The translations under genes and the position numbers were made by a program. Below the pieces are notes generated by a model. It saw nothing but the letters and a program-made list of their open reading frames with translations. It did no database searches and was not told where the DNA came from. This document shows positions 1-7,498 of a stretch of DNA of 64,000 bases, in pieces. Origin of the DNA: Bacteroidales bacterium (GTDB lineage Bacteria; Bacteroidota; Bacteroidia; Bacteroidales; Muribaculaceae). Location: NCBI GenBank assembly GCA_020860515.1, contig JAJBUG010000039.1, forward strand, positions 62,001 to 126,000, written 5' to 3'. Each line of letters opens with the position of its first letter. The first letter of the stretch is position 1.

Positions 1-570
1 AGTTGCAATAAATCGGAGAAGGTACAAGCTCCACAGGGCACAGCGGATGCCAACGCTGTGCTTGAGTGCATTATGACCCGCACCAGCGTGCGCGAATACA
101 CTGCTGACACCATTAGTGATAGCGACCTTGAGAAGATGCTGCGTGCCGCAATGGCTGCTCCATCGGCTGGCAACAAGCAACCTTGGAGATTCGTAGTGAT
201 CAAGGATCGCACCACTCTCGATACCATTGCCAACCATCTCCACACAATGCACATGGCCGCCCAAGCGCCAATGGCAATAGTCGTATGCGGCGACATGAAG
301 GCTACATTCGAGGGTGAGGGCATCGATTATTGGGTGCAAGATACATCTGCTGCTACCGAAAACCTGCTTCTTGCAGCGCATGCTCTTGGATTAGGCGCGG
401 TGTGGTGCGGTGTTACCCCATTGGCTGATCGCCAGGAATTCATCAGCCAGTTGCTGCAGCTCCCAGCCGATATCAAGCCCCTCGACGTAATTGTAATCGG
501 TCATCCTGCCCACGAGCAAGCACCCAAGGACAAGTGGAAGCCCGAAAACATCCACTACGAGAAGTGGTAA
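1..570 (+). CDS. Nitroreductase-family lipoprotein, 5' end outside window
   Basis: The reading frame is open from base 1, so the start codon lies upstream of the window; the GTG at 58 is an internal valine codon. The first two codons read Ser-Cys followed by NKSEK, which looks like the lipobox cysteine and polar linker of an exported lipoprotein. The nitroreductase fold starts at the TRTSVREY segment, with the FMN-binding-type motifs APSAGNKQPW and, later, GLGAVWCG. The family reduces nitro compounds or flavins with NAD(P)H using FMN; the substrate here is unknown. Nitroreductases with lipoprotein signals occur in Bacteroidales, where they would face the periplasm. A strong inverted repeat follows the stop. 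The family call is firm; the lipoprotein call is an inference from two codons and composition. Confidence 0.85.
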   Translation, partial: SCNKSEKVQAPQGTADANAVLECIMTRTSVREYTADTISDSDLEKMLRAAMAAPSAGNKQPWRFVVIKDRTTLDTIANHLHTMHMAAQAPMAIVVCGDMKATFEGEGIDYWVQDTSAATENLLLAAHALGLGAVWCGVTPLADRQEFISQLLQLPADIKPLDVIVIGHPAHEQAPKDKWKPENIHYEKW

Positions 571-586
571 AAAACTACAGATTAAA

Positions 587-625
587 CGGATTAAACAGAT
601 CTTTAAATTCAATCTGTTTAATCCG
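587..625. terminator. Inverted repeat between nitroreductase and fucosidase
   Basis: Perfect 14-base arms at 587-600 and 612-625 with an 11-base A/T-rich loop. The position 17 bases after the nitroreductase stop fits a terminator, but no clean T-run follows, so it could instead be an intergenic repeat of the kind scattered in Bacteroidales genomes. Confidence 0.55.
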
Positions 626-661
626 TAGTTCTTTCAAATCTAATCATTAATACTTTTTGCC

Positions 662-2020
662 ATGAAAATTAAGTTTATTCTCTTAATGTTTGCTTTGACA
701 GTATGGACGCTGATGCATGGGCAGAGTATGCGGCATGAGCAATCGGAAACCTACATCGGCCCAACCGATCCCTTGGTGAAAGAGAAGCTGGAGCAGTGGC
801 GTGACCTGAAATTTGGCATAATCTTCCATTGGGGCCTTTACTCTGTGCCTGGCATTGTGGAATCATGGCAGCTGACAAGCGAAGATTGGATTACTCCTGA
901 TACCACACGCACTTATGATGAATATAAGCAATGGTATTGGGGATTGATCGATAGTTTCAACCCTACGGATTTCGACCCCGAGCAATGGGCGCGGGTGAGC
1001 CGTCAAGCTGGGGCCAAATATATGGTGTTCACATCGAAGCACCATGATGGATTCTGCTTATTCGATAGCAAAGCCACTGATTTCACCATTACTCATAGCG
1101 CCTTTGCTGGCAATCCCAAGGAAGATGCTTTGCGGTGGGTGTTCGATGCCTTTCGCAACGAGGGCTTGATGATTGGCTGCTATTTTAGCAAACCCGACTG
1201 GCATTCACCCCTTTATTGGTGGCCAGCCAAGGCTACGCCTACCCGACACCATAATTACAACTCAGAGCAGTATCCCGAGCGATGGGCTGCCTATCAAGAT
1301 TATGTGTACGAGCAATCCAAGGAGCTGATGCATAATTACGGGCCAATCGATATCTTCTGGCTCGATGGCGGGTGGTGCGATGAGCCGCGCGAGGATATCC
1401 GTCTCGACCGCATCGTGGAGATGGCTCGCGAAGCCCAACCAGGGCTGATTGTGGTGAATCGTGCTTGCCCCGGCCCATATGAAGATTATCAGACACCCGA
1501 ACAGCAAATTCCAGACCATCAGATTACCACCCCCTGGGAGAGCTGCATTACTTTGACCCACGATTGGGGCTGGGTGCCCAATCCAGTGTATAAATCAGCA
1601 AATGAGATTATTGCTAAATTGGCTGAGTGCACTGCTAAGGGAGGTTCGCTCTTGCTTGGGGTAGGGCCAACGCCCACTGGCATTATCGATGAAGAGAATT
1701 GCAGGCGACTTGCAGAAATAGGCGCTTGGCTCGATGCCAACGGCGAGGCCATCTATGGCACCACTATTACTGACATTTACACCAATGAGGATCAGAGCGT
1801 ATGGTTTACGGCCAGCAAAGATGGCAGCACACTCTATGCCATAGTGTCCAACCCATCAGTCGGCACCATATCTTGGCAAGGCAATGCACCCCGCCGTGGC
1901 TCAAAAATTCGCAACCTCGCCACAGGCAAAGCCTTGAAATACACAGTCACCGACTCCACAACTACCGTAACCCTGCCATCCTCATCTACCCCCATCGCCC
2001 TCAAAATCGTAAATTCTTGA
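662..2020 (+). CDS. Alpha-L-fucosidase, GH29
   Basis: A 452-residue exported glycosidase predicted to release alpha-linked L-fucose from host or plant glycans. A hydrophobic signal peptide covers about residues 1-21. The GH29 barrel shows FGIIFHWGLYS (51-61), the substrate-binding SKHHDGF (125-131) and FWLDGGW, whose Asp235 is the expected catalytic nucleophile of this retaining family. A short C-terminal beta domain follows (about 380-452), normal for compact bacterial GH29. There is a 91-base gap from the nitroreductase gene containing an inverted repeat, so it is probably a separate transcript. A second, frameshifted GH29 lies at 44872-46190. Fine specificity (alpha-1,2, 1,3/4 or 1,6) cannot be read from the sequence. 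Confidence 0.92.
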   Translation: MKIKFILLMFALTVWTLMHGQSMRHEQSETYIGPTDPLVKEKLEQWRDLKFGIIFHWGLYSVPGIVESWQLTSEDWITPDTTRTYDEYKQWYWGLIDSFNPTDFDPEQWARVSRQAGAKYMVFTSKHHDGFCLFDSKATDFTITHSAFAGNPKEDALRWVFDAFRNEGLMIGCYFSKPDWHSPLYWWPAKATPTRHHNYNSEQYPERWAAYQDYVYEQSKELMHNYGPIDIFWLDGGWCDEPREDIRLDRIVEMAREAQPGLIVVNRACPGPYEDYQTPEQQIPDHQITTPWESCITLTHDWGWVPNPVYKSANEIIAKLAECTAKGGSLLLGVGPTPTGIIDEENCRRLAEIGAWLDANGEAIYGTTITDIYTNEDQSVWFTASKDGSTLYAIVSNPSVGTISWQGNAPRRGSKIRNLATGKALKYTVTDSTTTVTLPSSSTPIALKIVNS

Positions 2021-2036
2021 GGTGCCAAAAGAAAAT

Positions 2037-2068
2037 TTTGGGGAGAAGAAAAGTTTTTATTAATTTTG
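2037..2068 (+). promoter_or_regulatory. Bacteroidetes-type promoter for the 60-aa gene
   Basis: TTTG at 2037-2040, exactly 20 bases, then TAATTTTG at 2061-2068. This matches the TTTG-N19/20-TAnnTTTG consensus of the Bacteroidetes primary sigma factor. It points at the small gene starting at 2099. Confidence 0.7.
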
Positions 2069-2098
2069 CGATATCTTTAACCCATAATATTCCTGGTT

Positions 2099-2281
2099 AT
2101 GAAACAGAACAGACTTTACAAAATAATTCGTTGGCTTTGCATCATAGTGATAGCATTATGGTGTTTAAGATTAATTGTTACCCAAGAGATAACTCGAATT
2201 GATATTGGAGGAATATTGACAAATTTTGTCATACTGGTTGCCTTCAGTTGGCTTACTGCTCCTAAAAACCAAGCAAAATAA
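2099..2281 (+). CDS. Small membrane protein, 60 aa, unknown function
   Basis: A 60-residue protein with two hydrophobic stretches (about residues 10-26 and 37-52) separated by a short charged loop, so a two-helix inner-membrane protein is likely. The N-terminus is basic (MKQNRLYK) and the C-terminus polar and lysine-containing. I do not recognise a family. Its reality is supported by a consensus promoter 31 bases upstream of the ATG and by the coding-like composition. No partner gene is obvious: the fucosidase upstream and the Rpn nuclease downstream each appear to be separately transcribed. Confidence 0.6.
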   Translation: MKQNRLYKIIRWLCIIVIALWCLRLIVTQEITRIDIGGILTNFVILVAFSWLTAPKNQAK

Positions 2282-2331
2282 TATATATAGGTCAATGATC
2301 ACTATAAATTGAATAAAAAGCAGACTGACAG

Positions 2332-2363
2332 TTGTTTTAATGGAAAGAAATGGCTAACTTTGC
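2332..2363 (+). promoter_or_regulatory. Promoter that fixes the start of the Rpn gene
   Basis: TTGT at 2332-2335 and TAACTTTG at 2355-2362 with about 20 bases between. Transcription would begin near 2370, downstream of the in-frame ATG at 2350. The ATG at 2389, preceded by AAGGAG at 2377-2382, is therefore the likely start of the nuclease gene. Confidence 0.65.
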
Positions 2364-2388
2364 CATTGGAACAATTAAGGAGACCACT

Positions 2389-3279
2389 ATGAATTATTTA
2401 GACCCCAGGGCGGATATTGTATTCCGTAAGATATTCGGCGAACACAAGAATCTGTGCATCAGTTTGCTCAACTCGCTACTTCCTTTGCCGAAGGATAGGC
2501 CGATTGAGTCAATCGAATACATGGATCCAGATGTGCTGCCAGAATCGCCTGAGCTGAAGAACTCGGTGGTCGATGTGCGATGCCAAGATGCGAAAGGCCG
2601 CACATTCATAGTGGAGATGCAGATGTATTGGACTGACTGCTTTTTCATGCGTGTACTGCTCAACGCCTCAAAGGCATTTGCCAACCAATTAGGCAAGGGT
2701 GGTCCGTTCAGCTCGCTCCAGCCAGTTTACAGTCTTTGCCTTCTCAACGAGAACATGTCTATGACCAAGGAATACAAGGATGAATATCGCCATGTGTTTC
2801 TGATCAAACACGAGCATCACAAGGACTTGGTGATGGACGGCATGACATTTGTCATGGTGGAGCTTCAGAAGTTCCGTAAATCTTCCCCCAACCGCGTACA
2901 CAAGAAATTAGCTGACCTTTGGCTGTCGTTCCTGACCATGATGGATGAAAATCGAGAAGGCAGGATTCCTGAGGAGCTTGAAGAAAACCATGATGTGAAC
3001 CAAGCTGTGGAATGTCTGAAAAAGATTAGTCTGACCCCGGAGGAGCGCTACATCTACGACAAATATTGGGATTCCATATCCTGCGAACGCACCTTGCTTG
3101 AGGGCAAATACGAATCCGGCAAGGAAGAGGGTATTACCATAGGCAAAGAAGAAGGCATTGCTATTGGCAAAGCACAGCAAGCCAAGGACATGGCAAAAAC
3201 GCTGAAAGACGAAGGTGTGCCAATAGAAATAATCATGAAAAGCTCTGGCCTCTCCCGTGAAGAAATAGAGAGGCTGTAA
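2389..3279 (+). CDS. Rpn-family recombination-promoting nuclease / PD-(D/E)XK transposase-like protein
   Basis: A 296-residue protein from the ATG at 2389, chosen because the promoter at 2332-2363 and the Shine-Dalgarno at 2377 exclude the longer reading from 2350. The N-terminus MNYLDPRADIVFRKIFG is typical of the family. The nuclease core shows Asp62 (VVDVRC), Glu76 and Gln78 (FIVEMQ), the D-E-Q version of the PD-(D/E)XK site. The C-terminus carries short GI(T/A)IGKEEG-like repeats, also typical. Rpn proteins cleave DNA and stimulate RecA-independent recombination; they are often multicopy and counted as transposase-like. The gene converges on an XRE regulator with only 4 bases between stops. 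It looks full length. Confidence 0.85.
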   Translation: MNYLDPRADIVFRKIFGEHKNLCISLLNSLLPLPKDRPIESIEYMDPDVLPESPELKNSVVDVRCQDAKGRTFIVEMQMYWTDCFFMRVLLNASKAFANQLGKGGPFSSLQPVYSLCLLNENMSMTKEYKDEYRHVFLIKHEHHKDLVMDGMTFVMVELQKFRKSSPNRVHKKLADLWLSFLTMMDENREGRIPEELEENHDVNQAVECLKKISLTPEERYIYDKYWDSISCERTLLEGKYESGKEEGITIGKEEGIAIGKAQQAKDMAKTLKDEGVPIEIIMKSSGLSREEIERL

Positions 3280-3283
3280 CCTC

Positions 3284-3613
3284 TTATAAGGCTACTAAAG
3301 CAAGATCTGCGTCACAAGTAGGACATTTGACCCTATTTGAGGTATGCAATGTTGTAGAAAAATAATATTCTGGCTCGAAATTGAAAAATTCATAAAACGA
3401 ACAACCTATAGCATCTGCCAACACTTTTATTTGTGCAATGCTTGGATTTCCGTTGATAATTCCGTTTACCGAAGCAAGGCTTATACCTAATTCTTCTGCC
3501 AATTGAGTTTGGGTATATCCATGTATTACCAAGACTTTCTTGGGTTGATAGAAATTCAAATCAATATCATCCGAAAGATTCCGGATCTTCTTTTTATTTG
3601 TTGGAAATGACAT
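3284..3613 (-). CDS. XRE-family HTH transcriptional regulator
   Basis: A 109-residue DNA-binding protein. The helix-turn-helix (about residues 33-75) reads TQTQLAEELGISLASVNGII and continues into a cI/Xre-like second half ending IGCSFYEFF. The C-terminal tail contains CPTCDADL, a single CxxC pair that might bind a metal or be structural. The first 25 residues are polar and contain IRNLSDDIDL, which could be a docking segment. The gene is convergent with the Rpn nuclease and has a strong hairpin just upstream (3632-3661), so it is probably transcribed separately from the GLUG protein gene. Its target is unknown. Confidence 0.75.
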   Translation of the reverse strand: MSFPTNKKKIRNLSDDIDLNFYQPKKVLVIHGYTQTQLAEELGISLASVNGIINGNPSIAQIKVLADAIGCSFYEFFNFEPEYYFSTTLHTSNRVKCPTCDADLALVAL

Positions 3614-3631
3614 ATTTTATTAGTGTAAAGC

Positions 3632-3661
3632 AGGTGGCTGACCTTCAAAGGCCAGCCACCT
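3632..3661 (-). terminator. Terminator of the GLUG surface-protein gene
   Basis: Arms AGGTGGCTG (3632-3640) and CAGCCACCT (3653-3661) with a further paired inner segment. The hairpin lies 37 bases beyond the minus-strand stop at 3698 and before the XRE start. Confidence 0.7.
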
Positions 3662-3697
3662 TTAAACCTATATTTATTATTGCTGATGATTGGATTC

Positions 3698-5461
3698 CTA
3701 AATTATGACTTTGAAAACTTCAGCATTAATCTTTACTATGTAAACATCATGTGGAAGATTCTCAAATTGGATTGATGAGTTATTAACGATTGAATTATTA
3801 AGTAACATACCTTCCCGGTTTACTAAAGAAACAACAGAGTGGGGTTCAATGTCACTTAACATCAAAGTTCTACCTATAATAGTGAATTTGACATTTGACT
3901 TATTGTTTGAGATTGGTGCCTGTATTCCACCTTTGCTTTTGAATACAAGATATAGTGTGGAATTACCATATAATTTTGGAGTGATAAGAACGCCCATTGA
4001 AGTCACTTGGTCTGTAATGTCTTCACTATTCCATAAAACTTGATATAGTTCTTCGTTTTCTTCAGCAGATATTTGAAATTGGAAAGTGCTTGCACGAGGC
4101 AGTGTTATCCCTACATATCCCCCCTCTAAAGCAAGTGAGAGCAAGTATTCTGGCTCCATATAACTTAGATAAGGATAAGCCCCAGGTTCAAAGAACCAGA
4201 ATGGCGCGTCAAGACCGGGCATTGATGTGCCACTTTTAAGTTCTTCCTGAGACACGGGGGTCCCATAGCCTGTATGGTTGGTCATTCCTTCTATATAATA
4301 ACAATTCTCAATTATATATTGGGATTGATCTGGGGCTGCAATATATCCTAATATCGGGGAGGAATATACCATAGGTAAAGTTTCACACACAAATATAGTT
4401 CCAGTAACTAAACACGACTTAACAGTCGGGATAGGATCTGGATTTACTCTAGTAAATGTATCACCTATAATGCCACCTACTAAACATGTAGGCTGTACTT
4501 CATTTACCCTTTCAAATACTGAAATCGTTCCGTTGAATAGACAATTGTTTATATCAAAATAATGGCTGGGCCCTGCTTGACCAACAAACCCTCCTATGCA
4601 TAAAGCACTTGTCTCAATATCAACAGAAGAATTGCAATTTGTTATAGTGAGATTATCAATCCCGTTGTATCCCAAGAATCCTCCCACACAGTCGTATTGA
4701 ATCACGGAGGTAATGGGGGAGTCGTAAAGTATAGTTCCTTGAGCTATACATTTTTCAAAATAAAAGTTGTCAGATATACCTATTCTCCCAGTATTTGATG
4801 TCCCAACAAATCCTCCAATATTGGAATGTCCTCCTTGGAAATTTGAAATTTTAATGTCAATGTCTGAAATGCAATTAACGAAGGAAACTTTTACAGGCTC
4901 CATTTCTGTAAGTTCATAATTATTGATATCATTATTCTTAATATCTGCCACAAATCCGCCAACAAATATTTCATCCCAATTATACAAATCTTCAACAAAT
5001 GAGGTCATGTTAATAGTACCATTGATGGTAAGATTGGAGAAATTATTATTCAATCCATTAATGCATCCAAACAGCCCATTGTAATAGAAGTGCTTACCAT
5101 TTTCATCAGTAACATAAATTTTGTTACTGATGTATAGGTTGGTTATTTTATGATTGTGGCCATCTAAAGACCCATCGAATTTACAATTTGTATTGCCGAT
5201 TGGGAGCCATTCCCAATTATCTAAGTCAATGTCATCAGTTAACACTAGGGTTTTCCCCTTGAAGCTTTCGAGAAATAAATCCTCAGATGAAAAACTCTTG
5301 GACAAGCCAGCAAGATCTTCTGCTGATGAGATGTAGTAAGTGTCATCTGAAGCGCCTGTGTACCAACTGTAATTGGTCGTGTGTCCATCCCATACAGACA
5401 TCGAAAATGATGCGGTAAGATTAGTCACACAGAGAATAAGAATAAGTAATAATCTTTTCAT
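3698..5461 (-). CDS. Secreted GLUG-repeat surface protein with T9SS-like C-terminus
   Basis: A 587-residue exported protein. The signal peptide is about residues 1-20. The body resembles beta-helix/GLUG proteins: several segments end in GGFVG, GGFLG or GGIIG (around 215-340), separated by Cys- and Asn-rich turns such as FVNCISDIDI. The last 75 residues resemble type A sorting domains of the type IX secretion system, ending in a PHDVYIVKINAEVFKVII-like beta strand. GLUG proteins are usually adhesins or cell-surface fibres. The gene lacks a recognisable promoter in its last 75 upstream bases. The nearest consensus promoter is at 5828-5858, ahead of the structured RNA element, so it may be expressed through that element. 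Confidence 0.75.
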   Translation of the reverse strand: MKRLLLILILCVTNLTASFSMSVWDGHTTNYSWYTGASDDTYYISSAEDLAGLSKSFSSEDLFLESFKGKTLVLTDDIDLDNWEWLPIGNTNCKFDGSLDGHNHKITNLYISNKIYVTDENGKHFYYNGLFGCINGLNNNFSNLTINGTINMTSFVEDLYNWDEIFVGGFVADIKNNDINNYELTEMEPVKVSFVNCISDIDIKISNFQGGHSNIGGFVGTSNTGRIGISDNFYFEKCIAQGTILYDSPITSVIQYDCVGGFLGYNGIDNLTITNCNSSVDIETSALCIGGFVGQAGPSHYFDINNCLFNGTISVFERVNEVQPTCLVGGIIGDTFTRVNPDPIPTVKSCLVTGTIFVCETLPMVYSSPILGYIAAPDQSQYIIENCYYIEGMTNHTGYGTPVSQEELKSGTSMPGLDAPFWFFEPGAYPYLSYMEPEYLLSLALEGGYVGITLPRASTFQFQISAEENEELYQVLWNSEDITDQVTSMGVLITPKLYGNSTLYLVFKSKGGIQAPISNNKSNVKFTIIGRTLMLSDIEPHSVVSLVNREGMLLNNSIVNNSSIQFENLPHDVYIVKINAEVFKVII

Positions 5462-5539
5462 TTTTAGTGATTGATGTTAATAGTTCTATTACTCTCTCCG
5501 ACTGATCCCGCATCGGCTGTGAAATGATTGGCTTAACCC

Positions 5540-5820
5540 CTATAAAATAGAAACGTGGGATCCACATTTGCTCGTCCCACTGACTTAGGCCTTGGCGTGC
5601 CCGATTTTGGAAAGACGAGCAACGCAGAGCCCACGTATGGCATATTGCACTCCCGAACGTGGGCCTTTAAAAGGCCCACGCCGGGCTTAACAGCCAAGCG
5701 CAAGCATCTCTCGTTGCTATGTTCTTACCAAAATCTTTAACCGCCAAGTTTAAGTCAGTCAAGAACAAAGCGCAAAAGACGCTCCATTATGTAAGGGTGC
5801 AGCCAAGGCTACACCTTAAC
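5540..5820 (-). ncRNA. Candidate structured RNA, copy B
   Basis: An intergenic minus-strand element of about 280 nt with its own promoter (5828-5858). In order along the RNA it has: a strong hairpin near the 5' end (about 5792-5815); an AGCGTCT-loop hairpin (box at 5777-5783); an outer 9-bp stem (5751-5759 with 5579-5587); an AA/GCC internal asymmetry; a 7-bp stem (5742-5748 with 5591-5597); an inner stem (5708-5718 with 5618-5629); a very stable 10-bp hairpin (5658-5667 with 5671-5680); and a closing GTGG/CCAC hairpin (5555-5565) followed by a T-rich run. The same architecture recurs at 21235-21512. It may be a free small RNA or the long leader of the GLUG gene. I do not recognise a named family. 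Confidence 0.6.
5658..5680. repeat. Stable 10-bp hairpin inside RNA copy B
   Basis: CGTGGGCCTT at 5658-5667 and AAGGCCCACG at 5671-5680 with a 3-base loop. It is the apex of the structured element on either strand. Confidence 0.8.
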
Positions 5821-5827
5821 TGCACCG

Positions 5828-5858
5828 CAAAGTTAAAAGATATTTTCTAATTGACAAA
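5828..5858 (-). promoter_or_regulatory. Promoter of structured RNA copy B
   Basis: On the minus strand, TTTG (5855-5858), 19 bases, then TAACTTTG (5828-5835), with transcription expected from about 5820. It matches the Bacteroidetes consensus and has the same CGGT just after the -7 box as copy A. Confidence 0.7.
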
Positions 5859-5925
5859 AGATTTTTTATGTTTTTCGACAGATTTAAATTTGGGCAGAAT
5901 AAAACGGACAAATTTGGGTGAATGG

Positions 5926-7434
5926 TTATTCGCCGAAGATGGAGGCGTGGATGGATTGCTGGAGCGGGGTGGTGGTTGCTAAGGGGTGGAAGGTCCATGA
6001 GTTGCGGTCGAGGCTGAGGCCTGCAAAGCCGAGATATTTGTCGTAATCAATCGGCTCGGTGGTGAACACATACGAGCGAATGTCGTTGAGGGGTTTGCCC
6101 TCGGCTACCTCGGTGGCCGATGCCCAAAACTCATCAGTGGTGAATCCGCGCTCCTGCTCACGATAATAGCAATTGTAAAGCAGGCGCATAAGGTCGTCGA
6201 GCGAACGGCGATTCTCCGTGGCCTGGCGGATGGCCAGGTCAAGCATCAGCCCAACCACCGGCCCCTTCACATAATAAGAAATGCGCACATCGCTGCTATT
6301 GGCATCCTTGTTGAAGAAATTAAGCCAAATATCGTAGCTCGACTGCGACAGCGGCATCATGTTGCGGCCCGGTGTTGACTCAGTGTCGCGAATCATCTCC
6401 ATGAGGTCGGCCTTCATTTCATCGCCATTGCTAAGACCAGCACGTCGCATCAATGCATACTCGTAATAGCACGTCAAGCCCTCGCTTACCCAAAGTTGGT
6501 CCGTATAATTCTCTCGGTCATAGTCGAACGGGCCAAGTTCGATAGGCCGTATGCACTTCACATTGTAAAGATGGAAATATTCGTGGGTCACGAAATTCAT
6601 CCAGCCTCGGTGACCGTCCTTGTCCTCAGTATATAGGCCGTCATCCACAAAGCATGCTTGCGAATTGATATGCTCCAGGCCTCCGCGACCAGGTTCCATC
6701 CACAAGAAGCAATAATTGTCGTAGGGCACATGACCCATAAGCTCAGTGGCGGCATTCACCATCTTGGTCAGCTCTGCCTCGTATTTGCCAAGATCAAGAT
6801 TCTTCTTGTCGGCCACGCAGATGGCATAATCTCTGCTATCAATCGAGAACTGATGCACACTGGGCGAGCCAGCATAGATAGGGCTGTCAACCAAGCGGTC
6901 GTAATCCGAGGCATAAAATTCGGTAGCCGATTTTGCCTTCAATCCAGTGCAAGCCGATGACCAACCATCGGGGAGTGTCACTGACACCGTAGCAGGCAAA
7001 TCTTTACGGCCATCCACATACATATACACTTCATTGCCAGGCAAGTAAGCGTGAAGCGAATCCACCAAGGCCTCGCCCACCGACTGCTGGTTGGCGAAAA
7101 TGCGGTAATTGACCATCACCTCGTCTGCATTCTTGGCGTTTATGCGCCATCCGGTCTTTTGCTCTTTAGCCCATTGCAATGGGTTGCCAGCGCTATCCTG
7201 CACTTTGAATCCATGCAGATGCTTAGGAGAGTCGAGAATAATATAATAACCCGGAGCCCATACTGGCATCTTCAGCAGCAGGTCGGGGGTCGTCACTCCC
7301 TTAAGATTGAGCGTCACATCGATTATATGATTCTCTGGCTCAAACGATAATTCATAATGCATTGCATCCTGGGCATTTGCTCCCAGAAGCCAGACTACAG
7401 CGCAGAGGGTAATGATTAGTTTTTCAACTTTCAT
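5926..7434 (-). CDS. M61-family metallopeptidase lacking the PDZ domain
   Basis: About 502 residues from the ATG at 7434, which follows the promoter at 7456-7486 and begins a signal peptide (MKVEKLIITLCAVVWLLG); the upstream ATG at 7458 overlaps the promoter and is rejected. M61 (glycyl aminopeptidase-like) enzymes are zinc peptidases of the cell envelope. The zinc site is HEYFH (about 284-288) with the downstream glutamate in SEGLTCYYE (about 318). Usual family members carry a C-terminal PDZ domain of about 100 residues. Here the protein ends shortly after the AGLSLD segment where that domain normally begins, so it is either a PDZ-less variant or C-terminally truncated. Peptidase chemistry should be intact. 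Confidence 0.85.
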   Translation of the reverse strand: MKVEKLIITLCAVVWLLGANAQDAMHYELSFEPENHIIDVTLNLKGVTTPDLLLKMPVWAPGYYIILDSPKHLHGFKVQDSAGNPLQWAKEQKTGWRINAKNADEVMVNYRIFANQQSVGEALVDSLHAYLPGNEVYMYVDGRKDLPATVSVTLPDGWSSACTGLKAKSATEFYASDYDRLVDSPIYAGSPSVHQFSIDSRDYAICVADKKNLDLGKYEAELTKMVNAATELMGHVPYDNYCFLWMEPGRGGLEHINSQACFVDDGLYTEDKDGHRGWMNFVTHEYFHLYNVKCIRPIELGPFDYDRENYTDQLWVSEGLTCYYEYALMRRAGLSNGDEMKADLMEMIRDTESTPGRNMMPLSQSSYDIWLNFFNKDANSSDVRISYYVKGPVVGLMLDLAIRQATENRRSLDDLMRLLYNCYYREQERGFTTDEFWASATEVAEGKPLNDIRSYVFTTEPIDYDKYLGFAGLSLDRNSWTFHPLATTTPLQQSIHASIFGE

Positions 7435-7455
7435 GATTTGATTAATTTTCTGTGA

Positions 7456-7486
7456 CAAAATTACGGAAAATTCCCCAAATCACAAA
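7456..7486 (-). promoter_or_regulatory. Promoter of the M61 peptidase gene
   Basis: Minus-strand TTTG (7483-7486), 19 bases, TAATTTTG (7456-7463). It sits between the butyrate kinase stop (7499) and the peptidase start, so the peptidase can be expressed independently and its start is fixed at 7434. Confidence 0.7.
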
Positions 7487-7498
7487 ATTTGCCTTGGA

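Noticed and set aside
1801..2202. ORF overlapping the fucosidase and the 60-aa gene
   Set aside because: Out of frame with GH29 and runs through the promoter at 2037-2068; the composition is not coding-like.
5555..5740. 61-codon ORF on the plus strand inside RNA copy B
   Set aside because: It consists of the paired stems of the structured element, lacks a promoter, and has no counterpart in copy A.
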